Under the pieces are notes generated by a model. That model searched no databases, was not told where the DNA came from, and saw nothing but the letters and a program-made list of their open reading frames with translations. A stretch of DNA of 64,000 nt from positions 24,761,220 to 24,825,219 of the forward strand of contig OX104114.1 of NCBI GenBank assembly GCA_944474755.1. Reading direction: 5' to 3'. Source of the stretch: Limnoperna fortunei (taxonomy: Eukaryota; Mollusca; Bivalvia; Mytilida; Modiolidae). Both the position numbers and the translations under genes were made by a program. Each line of letters opens with the position of its first letter. Position 1 is the first letter of the stretch. Shown here piece after piece: positions 25,901 to 37,900 of this stretch.

Positions 25901-28900
25901 TTCCGTTTTTGTCCTGTAACTTTAAAACTATAACAGCTAGAGTAAAACTGTAAATAGCAAAAATGATCAACAATACAAGCCCTACAATTCACTGTAGTAG
26001 TCTGAAATTGTCAGATGACTCCTTATAGGAGTTATTGCCCTTAAATGGCAATTTTTTATGAAATTTTCCGTTTTTGTCCTGTAACTTGAAAACTATAGCA
26101 GCTAGATTGAAACTGTAAATTGCACAAATGATCAGCAATAAAGACCCTACAATTCACTTGATTGGTCTGAAATTGTCAGATGACTCCTTATAGGAGTTAT
26201 TGCCCTTAAATTGCAATTTTTTATGAAATTTTCCGTTTTTGTCCTGTAACTTAAAAACCATAGCAGCTAGAGTGAAATAATAAATTGCAAAAATGATCAG
26301 CAAAAAAGCCCTACAATTCATTTAATTGGTCTGAAATTGTCAGATGACTCCTTATAGGGGTTATTGCCCTTAAATGACAATTTTGTTAAGAAATTTTCCA
26401 TTTTTGTCCTGTAACTTGAAAACTATAGTAGCTAGATTAAAACTGTAAATTGCACAAATGATCAGCAATAGAAGCCCTACAAATGATTGCTTAGTCCAAA
26501 AATTGCAAGATGACTCTTTATAGGAGTTATTGCCCTTTCATTATGAATTTGGACATATGAACAGTTTTTTAATTATAAATTAGTCTATAACACACCTATT
26601 AGTAGAGTAAAACTGTAAATTTCTAAAGTACCCTAAAGGACAATGCCTAAAAACCATTTAATTTTCAGAAATTGTGGATGGCACCTTATAGGAGTTATTG
26701 TATTTAACAAATTTTTTGAAGAAATGTTTAGTTTTTGCACAGTAACTTAAAAGCTATAAAAACTAGACTGAAACTGTTAATTTCAAAAATTTTAATATAG
26801 TTTAAGTCATTTGGATTCCAGGTGAGCGATTACAGGCTCCTGGGAGCCTCTAGTTTCATATAGAATTGAGACCAGTTATTATTGCAAGTTTTACACTTGG
26901 GGTAAAATCATAAAAAATAAAGGAAAGGTCTCCTTTTTTAAANNNNNNNNNNNNNNNNNNNNNNNNNNNNNNNNNNNNNNNNNNNNNNNNNNNNNNNNNN
27001 NNNNNNNNNNNNNNNNNNNNNNNNNNNNNNNNNNNNNNNNNNNNNNNNNNNNNNNNNNNNNNNNNNNNNNNNNNNNNNNNNNNNNNNNNNNNNNNNNNNN
27101 NNNNNNNNNNNNNNNNNNNNNNNNNNNNNNNNNNNNNNNNNNTGGATTATCCATAGTAAAAAAAATTGCACTGTTGTTTTATTCGTGAGCAATCCATTCT
27201 TTTTAATATCCTGAACCCATATAAAATGACAATAACAGACCACATGTTTTGTAGCTTGGTACAAATGATGTACATGTAGGTGGAGTCCACTATTGAGCAA
27301 CCCTTATTTCCGATTAGCTGAAATATAAATGACTTCTCTTATAAACTAATTCATTGTGACTGCCAGTTTCCGGTGTAATATTTCTTTTAAAGTTATTGTT
27401 AGTGCTTATGAAACTTTAAACAAGCTTGATTCCTTCATGATGTATTCTTGTTTTTTATTGTTAAACAGTTTAAAATTTGCTTCCACTGAAACTAAAGAGC
27501 TAAGTGGAGAGAAACATTAAAAGTTGCAGTAGGTCGTTTAGGAATTATCAAAATCTAGCTATTTTTGGTTTCACACCTTCAATGTAAAAACTAGATTAAA
27601 GGTTTGGAATAAATGTAGGGAATGCTGTGTTCAATATTAAATTTTATATGATTATCATTTATAGATGTATGAACACATCCTTGAAAAAGTCAGATCAGTT
27701 GTGTGGATATATGGTAATGTTACATGTGCTGGTTATCCTCTGAAATACATTGACACCATCTCAGAAACAGGGGAGATAAACAAAGATTCTGTGCTGAGTT
27801 TAGTTGTTTATGGGGTATGTATAACATAACAAAAATTTCAGTACACTGGATCAAAGGTAATCTATTCAGTATAAATTAAGTCAAAAAAAGGACTTGGAGT
27901 ATTTTACAATTAAGCAGTGTTCTAAGAATACAATATTTTTATTTTCATGTAAAACAATTCTTCAAATAGGGCCCCTATTAGATTGCCTTTCACAAATAAG
28001 CAGAAACTTTTTGGAAACAAATCTGATTCTTACAGTCAAGTATATACAAGGCTGTGAGTCAATTTGCAGATAATCATGAATTACAAAAAATATCAAAACA
28101 AATGAGGGTGAGGGGGAATATTGAGTTTTCTTTCTAAGTTTTCAAAGGTTTTTGTTCTATATTTATTTGCAGGAAGGAGAAAGTCATTTGAGTATGATGG
28201 ATGGACTTGTTGTGAATTTATTAAAAGAGAAGTGGGTAACCTTCGCTAGATTTAGGTATGTTTTGGAAAAAAATCATTATATTTGGTAACAAAAAAAATT
28301 GCCGAGCAGCAGATTCTGCAGTATAATCTTCCCAAGGACATTAATAATTCATGGGGCTTCAATGGCCGTATTTTTTTAGGTATTTAGTCATCTTCTATTC
28401 ATTTACCAGTATATCAGGTTGCCAGTTGCAGTCTGACTGCAGACAGTGTAGGCTCATCAATCCAAAAAGTACCTGACAAAAACATTTACCTTCATCAGAA
28501 AAACTATTACTATTTGTTCATGTGCATAGCATAGTTCCTTAACAATGAGTGTTCAATTTTCATTTCAGATTTTACAGGCGATTTTTTGCCTTTATGCTGT
28601 ATTATGTCATTTTTTTGGTGGCGTTTGCTCTGCGTCCAGGTGAAGACAGGTGTCCTGGAACTATAACAGTCTTCAACTTGTCTGGAAATGGATTGAACAA
28701 TACAACCAGTGCTGCAGATGATCCATGCTTCCTGTTGAAATTCTGTGATAGTGAAGACATAGTAATAAATCAATAATATTATATTGTAATAAGCTTTAAC
28801 TGCATAAGGCATAATTTCTCCTAGTACAGAGTTACTTTGGACCATGTGTTAAGTCTGTATTCTTCATACAAAACTGCATACAAAAAACTGTTATAAGGTG

Positions 28901-31900
28901 CCTTCTAAGAGTAAGGATGCCTTATTTGTTTAATGTATACATTGAGATATTTTTTGGAATATTCCAGTTAGGTTATATGAAAAATAATAATTAAGAAAGA
29001 TTATTTCAAAACAAATAATTTATAACATTTTCTATTTTTAAAAAATGGTAAGGAGTATATAAACATAAGCCCAGATTTATTTTTAAAAGGAATTCTTTAG
29101 CTTTTGCATTGATATTTTCACTTACTGGTAAGTTTAAGTTTCTGATGAAAAGATTCTGCCTGACTATGGATTGGAGAACTCCCAATATTTTTTAAAATTT
29201 TACAGAAGAAATTTACAGAAAACATAAAAAAATATCTCAAAGTCATATAACATTATTTTGTATTTCAGGTCCGATGGGTAATGGAAATCATTGTACTGAT
29301 AGTTTCAATAATTTATCTATTTCTGGCCATGAAAGAGATTTACCATCAAGGATTCAACATATTTTTCACAACGCTGGTATGTTTTTAGATATAATAATTT
29401 CAAATAAATTGGCAATCATTTAAAAAGTCAAAACATTTTCTTGTTTGCACATGATTACAATATGAGGCTCATAAATGCAAACATTTTTATGCCCCCGCGA
29501 CGACATGTCGGGGGGCATTAAGTTTTACTCATGTCCGTCCGTCCGTACGTACATACGTAGGTCCGAACAAATTTCCGTCGAGCTTTTCTCAGAAACCGTA
29601 CATGAGAACAATTTTAAATTTGACAGAGTGGTTCAGTATCACAAGTTGTACGTCCTAAGCGAATTTCAGACCTGTCGGTCAACTACTTCCTGTTTGGGAC
29701 TTCATTTGTACGTAAATATGTCTGTCTGTATGTACAAATTTCCGTCAAGCTTTTCTCAGAAACCGTACATTAGAACAATTTGAAATTTGGCAGTGTGGTT
29801 CAGTATCACAAGTTGTACGTCCTAAGCGACTTTCAGACCTGTGGGACAACTACTTCCTGTTTGTGACTGGGCCAATATGAAAATGTGTTAACATGAGTAT
29901 GAAAATTTCCATCAAGCTTTTCTCAGAAACCGTACATCAGAACAATTTGAAATTTGGCAGGGTGGTTCAGTATCACAAGTTGTACGTCCTAAGCGACTTT
30001 CAGACCTGTCGGACATCTACTTCCTGTTTGTGACTGGGCCGATATGAAAATGTGTTAACATGAGTATGAAAATTTCCGTCAAGCTTTTCTCAGAAACCGT
30101 ACATCAGCACAATTTGAAATTTGGCAGGGTGGTTCGGTATCACAAGTTGTACGTCCTAAGCGACTTTCAGACCTGTCAGACAACTACTTCCTGTTTGCGA
30201 CTGGGCCGATATGAAAATGTGTTAACATGAGTATGAAAATTTCTGTCAAGCTTTTCTCAGAAACCGTACATCAGAACAATTTGAAATTTGGCAGGGTGGT
30301 TCAGTATCACAAGTTGTACGTCCTAAGCGACTTTCAGACCTGTCGGACAACTACTTCCTGTTTGCGACTGGGCCGATATAAAAATGTGTTAACATGAGTA
30401 TGAAAATTTCCGTCAAGCTTTTCTCAGAAACCGTACATCAGAACAATTTGAAATTTGGCAGGGTGGTTCAGTATCACAAGTTGTACGTCCTAAGCGACTT
30501 TCAGACCTGTCGGACAACTACTTCCTGTTTGGGACTTCATTTAGCGGAGGCATCCATGTCCCATGGACACACTCTTCAATTTTTTTAAGTTTGAAATGTT
30601 TATTTTAGCTATTTCAGTATGAGGAATGCAATGCAAGCAATTAAAAATTTAACATGAACTGTTGTTGAAATACATGAACAATTTGCTATGATGTCACAAA
30701 TGAAATTTGTTGATTGATAATGACATTGGTAGTGAGTTGCTCATTAATAAGTATTTTTTATGCCCCCGCGACGACATGTCGGGGGGCATTAAGTTTTACT
30801 CATGTCCATCCGAACAAATTTCCGTCAAGCTTTTCTCAGAAACCATACATGAGAACAATTTTAAATTTGGCAGAGTGGTTCAGTATCACAAGTTGTACGT
30901 CCTAAGCGAATTTCAGACCTGTCGGACAACTACTTCCTGTTTGGGACTTCCATTTGTACGTAAATACGTCCGTCTGTATGTACAAATTTCCATCAAGCTT
31001 TTCTCAGAAACCGTACATTAGAACAATTTGAAATTTGGCAGTGTGGTTCAGTATCACAAGTTGTACGTCCTAAGCGACTTTCAGATCTGTCGGACAACTA
31101 CTTCCTGTTTGCGACTGGGCCGATATGAAAATGTGTTAACATGAGTATGAAAATTTCCGTCAAGCTTTTCTCAGAAACCGTACATCAGAACAATTTGAAA
31201 TTTGGCAGGGTGGTTCAGTATCACAAGTTGTACGTCCTAAGCGACTTTCAGACCTGTCACACAACTACTTCCTGTTTGCGACTGGGCCGATATGAAAATG
31301 TGTTAACATGAGTATGAAAATTTCCGTCAAGCTTTTCTCAGAAACCGTACATCAGAACAATTTGAAATTTGGCAGGGTGGTTCAGTATCACAAGTTGTAC
31401 GTCTTAAGCGACTTTCAGACCTGTCGGACAACTACTTCCTATTTGCGACTGGGCCAATATGAAAATGTGTTAACATGAGTATGAAAATTTCCGTCAAGCT
31501 TTTCTCAGAAACCGTACATCAGCACAATTTGAAATTTGGCAGGGTGGTTCAGTATCACAAGTTGTACGTCCTAAGAGACTTTCAGACCTGTCGGACAACT
31601 ACTTCCTGTTCGGGACTTCATTTAGCGGGGGCATCCGTGTCCCATGGACACACTCTTCAATTTTTTACCATGGTTGTGGTCAGTTTAAGCACATTATATT
31701 AGAACCTTTTTCTCTAATGATCTAATGCAACACCAAGTGCATTCTGGGGGAAAATTTCATCAAGTTGTGGTTTATCACATTAGTCTGAACCAGTTTTAAT
31801 AGTACATACATAACTGACAACATTAATTTTTTTGTCCCCCCCAACTAACAGTTGAGGAGGCATATTGTTTTTCCTCAGTCCATTTGTCACTCCATCCATC

Positions 31901-34900
31901 CTTGACCATCTGTCTGTAATTCTGTCTGTCCCTCTATCAGTCCATCAGGACTTTTTTGTAAACTTGCAGATATTTAGCTGATTGTTGGTATGTGAGTCTA
32001 CAGTGACAAGTTGCTGATCAAGTTTACGTTTCATTTCACTTTGCAGATTTGTACTGAAATTATGTCTCTTGGACATTGGAAATTTCATCTTCTTTATTCT
32101 AAATACTTGTAGATATTTAGCAGATTTTTGGTATGTTAATCTAAAGTGATGAGTTACAGATCGTTTACATTTTATTTGTATACAAAAATTACAGGCCTTG
32201 GACTTCAATATAATACTTATATTTGTACATTAATGTTTTGTTTTTGTTTGATGCTGTTTAATGCCACTTTCAGCAATTTTTCAGCTATATCATAGCGTCC
32301 AGTTTTTATGGGGGGGAAAGCCGGAGTACCCTGAGAAAACCCCCCATCCTGCAGTAGGAAAACTAGCAATCCTTGTCAATTAAAATTGGAGTCAAGTATA
32401 TCGTGACTGCAGTGAGAATTGAACCCACAATATCAGTGTTGACAGGCCATGTGGTCAATAGTAGATGAACAACCTTAACAATTGTGCCACTGAGTCCCCT
32501 AATTGTACATTAAGGCAACCACTTTATACTGCCATTAATTAAGAGACATTTGTTTCTTGCACACACATTTATAGTCTACCATTTGATACTACTCCAAACA
32601 CATTCAGGGGCATCATATGTGTCTCTTAGTCAAAATATCTTTTCCAAGGTTGTGCTATTTACACCCCCTGCAAACTTGTTTGGGGAGGGGGGTATATAGG
32701 AATCACCCTGTCTGTCTGTCCGTCTGTCTCTCTGTCCAACTGTCCACATCCCTTGTAAGCGCAACTCCTCCTAAACCGCTTAATGAAATTTAATGAATCT
32801 TAGCATAAAGGAAGTATATTATATGTGCATAAAGAATTTTTATTGACAAGGATTATCATTAAGGGGAGATAATTGGACTTGAAAGTGAAACAAGGGGTAT
32901 CGCTTTGTGAGCGTGCTCACAGTCCACATTTGTTTAATCATTTATAATACAGCTGTGTCAAATTAGTGAGGAGGCATTACTTTCTGTTTTTTTGTATATG
33001 AATGTATGTATAATATTGCTTTATGTTTTGTTTACTCCACAGGGGGGGGGGGGGGCCACCATCTAAAGCTCTCTTCCTTGTAACCTGTGTGTTTGTATGA
33101 TGTTTTAATTACTCCACAGGGGGGGGAGCCAAAGCTCTTGTCTTTTAGCCTGTGTGTTTGTATTATGTTGTATTTACTCTATGTTTGGGGGGGAGGGGGG
33201 AGCACCAGCCAAAGCTTTGTTCCTTTTAACCTGTGTGTTTTTGTATCATGTTTTATTTACTCCTCATGGAGGAGCACTAGCCAAAGCTCTGTTTGTGTGC
33301 TTGTAACATGTTTTATTTGCTGCTCAGTAGGCAGCACCAGCCAAAGTTCTGTTTGATTTAGCCTGTGTGTTTGTATCATGTTTTATTTACTCCTTAGGGG
33401 GCAGCACAATTCAAAGCTCTTCTTTAGCCTGTGTGTTTGTCATGTTTTTTTAATTACTCCACAGGGGGTGCACTAGCCATAGCTCTGTTTCTTTAGCCAT
33501 TATGTTTTATATCATGTTTTATTTACTCCAAAGAGAGGAGCACCAGCCAAAGCTCTGTTCCTTTTAGCCTGTGTGTTTGTAGTGCTGATGCTGCCAGGGA
33601 GAGCAACAAGGATTATCATTAAGGGGAGATAATTGGACTTGAAAGTGAAACAAGGGGGTATCGCTTTGTGAGCGTGCTCACAGTCCACATTTGTTTAATC
33701 ATTTATAATACAGCTGTGTCAAATTAGTGAGGAGGCATTACTTTCTGTTTTTTGTATATGAATGTATGTATAATATTGCTTTATGTTTTGTTTACTCCAC
33801 AGGGGTGGGGGGGGGGCACCATCTAAAGCTCTCTTCCTTGTAGCCTGTGTGTTTGTATGATGTTTTAATTACTCCACAGGGGGGGGGGGAGCCAAAGCTC
33901 TTGTCTTTTAGCCTGTGTGTTTGTATTATGTTGTATTTACTCTACGTTTGGGGGGGGAGGGGGGAGCACCAGCCAAAGCTTTGTTCCTTTTAACCTGTGT
34001 GTTTTTGTATCATGTTTTATTTACTCCTCATGGAGGAGCACTAGCCAAAGCTCTGTTTGTGTGCTTGTAACATGTTTTATTTGCTGCTCAGTAGGCAGCA
34101 CCAGCCAAAGTTCTGTTTGATTTAGCCTGTGTGTTTGTATCATGTTTTATTTACTCCTTAGGGGGGAGCACAATTCAAAGCTCTTCTTTAGCCTGTGTGT
34201 TTGTCATGTTTTTTTAATTACTCCACAGGGGGTGCACTAGCCATAGCTCTGTTTCTTTAGCCATTATGTTTTATATCATGTTTTATTTACTCCAAAGGGA
34301 GGAGCACCAGCCAAAGCTCTGTTCCTTTTAGCCTGTGTGTTTGTAGTGCTGATGCTGCCAGGGAGAGCAACAAGGATTATCATTAAGGGGAGATAATTGG
34401 ACTTGAAAGTGAAACAAGGGGGTATCGCTTTGTGAGCGTGCTCACAGTCCACATTTTGTTTAATCATTTATAATACAGCTGTGTCAAATTAGTGAGGAGG
34501 CATTACTTTCTGTTTTTTTTGTATATGAATGTATGTATAATATTGCTTTATGTTTTGTTTACTCCACAGGGGTGGGGGGGCACCATCTAAAGCTCTCTTC
34601 CTTGTAGCCTGTGTGTTTGTATGATGTTTTAATTACTCCACAGGGGGGGGGGGGAGCCAAAGCTCTTGTCTTTTAGCCTGTGTGTTTGTATTATGTTGTA
34701 TTTACTCTACGTTTTGGGGGGAGGGGGAGCACCAGCCAAAGCTTTGTTCCTTTTAACATGTGTGTTTTTGTATCATGTTTTATTTACTCCTCATGGAGGA
34801 GCACTAGCCAAAGCTCTGTTTGTGTGCTTGTAACATGTTTTATTTGCTGCTCAGTAGGCAGCACCAGCCAAAGTTCTGTTTGATTTAGCCTGTGTGTTTG

Positions 34901-37900
34901 TATCATGTTTTATTTACTCCTTAGGGGGGAGCACAATTCAAAGCTCTTCTTTAGCCTGTGTGTTTGTCATGTTTTTTTAATTACTCCACAGGGGGTGCAC
35001 TAGCCATAGCTCTGTTTCTTTAGCCATTATGTTTTATATCATGTTTTATTTACTCCAAAGGGAGGAGCACCAGCCAAAGCTCTGTTCCTTTTAGCCTGTG
35101 TGTTTGTAGTCCTGATGCTGCCAGGGAGAGCAACATGTTCCAACACATATGAAGATGTAATGGCTGTCTTTGCCATTTTGGGTACAGCTCCATACTTTCT
35201 GTTCTTCTGCAGGTATATATTCAGAATCAGAAATTGCTCTGCTGTCAAGGCGGAGATGGCCTCAGTAAGATTGGCATAACATTTTAAAAAATAGTGCAAT
35301 ACAGTAAGAAATTTCTATTATAATTATGCTTTTAACTGCTGTTTTTTTGTGCACATTTAAAGTTGTGGGGTTTTTTTGTAAAAGTAAAATTACATTCAAA
35401 TAATTGCATTTTGAAGGCCATTGCCTCTGGAGTTATTCAACATACATGTTAGCTAGCACTATTCTGTAATATTGCAGAGGTTTTAAAATCTTGGGGCCCT
35501 TCGTTGTGATGATCTATAAGATGATAAAAGGAGATCTTTTACGATTCGTCATTATATATGTTGTGTTCATCGTTGGATTCTCTCAGTGTAAGTATTAGTA
35601 ATTAGACAGATCGTACTTATCAGAATACTAATATTTGTTACAGAACAATGATTTAAATTTGGAGGTGTTTAAGGATTGTGTGTGCATGCGGCATTTGAAA
35701 CTAGAAAATTCTACAACTATGAATGCAGTCGTTACAACTATAATTTAACTTAACTTTAAAAGTTTACAGGTCTTGATGATGAATAAAGGCATACATGAGC
35801 AACATATATGTTAAAATAATAATTGCCCTTTATGGTTCCTCTCCCTTAAATCTACTGGTAAAATTATTACAAATAAAGAAAAATAGGGAAAGATACATAT
35901 TTATCCTTCAAAGATGCCTTGATATAAATTTTTTTTCTTGAACATCAGTATAATAAAAAAGTTAGGAATATGTACTGCAAATAACACAAAAAATATTAAT
36001 ATATATATCATAGAAATTATTAAAATAAAATTCCTGCAATGTTTAAGTAGTAAAAGGAGTCAGTTCACACAGGACTATTTATGGCATGAAAATTCCAAGA
36101 AAAATACATTTTGTAATCATAACAGTATAAACTCTCCAAACTTGATAGAAATTTTGAATTTGGATAAAGAAAAAAAAGATTTTTTTGCCATTTTTGCTGG
36201 TAATTTTAAACAATTTTGCTACAGGAATTATTGGACACCTGCAAGGATCTTTCATTTGGTTTTAATTATTTCCGGTCTCTTTAAAGTGCAAAATTGTTTT
36301 CCTAAATTAACAAACATTGTATTAGTAAAGTAGGGGCCATTTGGAATCAGTAAAAGAATTGTGTTGAAAAGACAAAGTGTATTATTAAATTTTGAACTTA
36401 GCTTCCCTTCCATCAAATAAGAATATATTTGGTCCTGATTGTGTATATATGGAAAACTCTTGGAGGATTTTTTGATGTGATAAAACATCCTGGAATTTTT
36501 AGAGCCATAATATATACCTCATGGACATACTCCTTTATTTGGTCAGATTTGGAATATCAGCGAAATGAGAAATGTAGTCTTATTAATAAGAAGCTTTATT
36601 TACAGCGATGTACATTGTTTTTCTGAATTCTTCTGACAATCCCTTTGTGAACGCTGCCGAAGCTATAATGGGAATGTTTATGATGTCCTTGGGTGAATTC
36701 AGTGATTATGTCGATAGCTTTGAGCAGACCGATCATCCGATTTTAAGCAAAGTAAATTTTGATATCTATATGTTTTTTTAGCTATAGATTTCTACTTTAA
36801 ATGTCACAGCAGAGAAGGTGTTGTCAAGTCTAGCATGATTTGTGCTTCCCCTCTCCATTCACAGGGTTCTCAAAATATGAGAAAACACAGTGATTGGCAA
36901 TTTCATCTTTCTTTTGACAACATTGTAAAAAATAGGACAAGTGTTCAGTAAAATTACATCTGAAAACTGTCATCTGCTGTTGAGTTTGTGCTTAAATCTT
37001 TTTGAGAACCCTGATTTAATTGTTTTCTTCGTATGTAAATTTGAATCATAGTACTACAAAATAAGTTGATCAAAAGTGTGGTAAGTAATATGTTTTCTAT
37101 GTAACATTTGTTGTGTAAACAAGGATGTGTGGGATTTTTGACAGTTTAATTGCAGTTAGGTTCATGCATCTATTTTACAGCTATGTTCATCATTTTTCAA
37201 AAGATAACTGACAGCCCTTTTATACATCCTGCTGAAGCTGTTATGGGGATGTTCATGATGTCCCTTGGGGAATTTAGTGATTTTATTGAAAACTTTGAGG
37301 AGACTGATCATCCATATTTGAGCAAAGTAAATTTAGTATTGTAATTTTTTTTTATCTATTTTTGTTAGTAATTTTGGTGAGATTTTTAGAGATGAGTGCA
37401 CTTAGTTGAAGTTGCACCGGCATCAGTTGCAGATATGATGGTTGCAAAGATTTTACTGGTAACGAACCTGTGCCACAAAGTGGATATTTGTGACCATCAA
37501 ATCCCAGTTGACGTCAGCCATTCTTAAAACACAGTAATGTTGTCATTATTCTAATGCAATACATGTAAAATGTTCAAAATGAACCCTTTGAAATAGTAGA
37601 AACATGTTGGCCATGATTAAGCAAGGTTGTCAATTACTCAGACCATCACCTGTGAAATTGACACAAGACATCATCTAATCTAAAGTGGTGTTATATATAA
37701 TTGCATTAGGATTGGACAGACATATGTCACATGACAAATTTTGTAATCAGTTTGTTACATGTAGATACTGTGTTGTATATTTTATTGTTGTAGTGTGTGT
37801 CTCATTATTTGTGTTGTTTTTGTGTATTTCTGCCTTAGTTTGATTTTGTTTTTAGACTTAAAGGTGTGTTAAGTTTTCTGTTTTAGAGGTTTTTAAATGA

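Larger units (their letters stand above)
23261..26855 (+). mobile_element. Family C hairpin-capped element, split by family A copy 4
   Basis: It starts with the hairpin AGCTCACCTGGACC-GAA-GGTCCATGTGAGCT, then a (gtccgtc)n stretch, a leader (cactgggccaatttttttc..), and ~164 bp tandem units from 25231 on. The end is ccaggtgagcgattacaggc, hairpin AGGCTCC-TGG-GAGCCT and CTAG|TTT. The 3' hairpin followed by CTAG before T is the Helitron-type CTRR ending. The family A insertion sits at 23823-25230. Confidence 0.75.
15258..27664 (+). other. TRPV intron(s) between exon 4 and exon 5; one exon missing
   Basis: 12.4 kb holding the 39 bp array (16026-16392), the 45 bp array (18178-19252), a SINE split by a family A copy (21009-22826), a family C element split by another family A copy (23261-26855), and 200 N at 26943-27142. 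I looked for the expected ankyrin exon (phase 0 to 0, with wording like LTPLTLAAK) and did not find it. The rest is AT-rich without recognisable content. Confidence 0.65.
29377..35060 (+). other. TRPV intron 8, repeat-filled
   Basis: It holds two family B elements (29485-30586, 30754-31666), a degenerate hairpin element (31828-32222), a minus-strand SINE (32234-32502), a family D element (32658-32934), and the triplicated block containing copies of the next exon's 5' part (32849-35135). Little unique sequence is left. Confidence 0.75.

Noticed and set aside
25231..26530. CRISPR-like regular array
   Set aside because: Units are ~164 bp with no constant-repeat/variable-spacer pattern, and the context is an animal genome.
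29475..31702. Frames with repeated [17 protein letters not shown]
   Set aside because: Translation of family B tandem units; frames break between units.
33087..34883. Frames with [21 protein letters not shown]
   Set aside because: Wrong-frame reading of the reiterated exon 9 start; the correct frame gives [12 protein letters not shown] and is not continuous across subunits.
35938..36333. 131-codon open frame in intron 10
   Set aside because: Asn/Ile/Lys-rich AT-driven composition with no domain and no acceptor or donor in phase with the TRPV exons.
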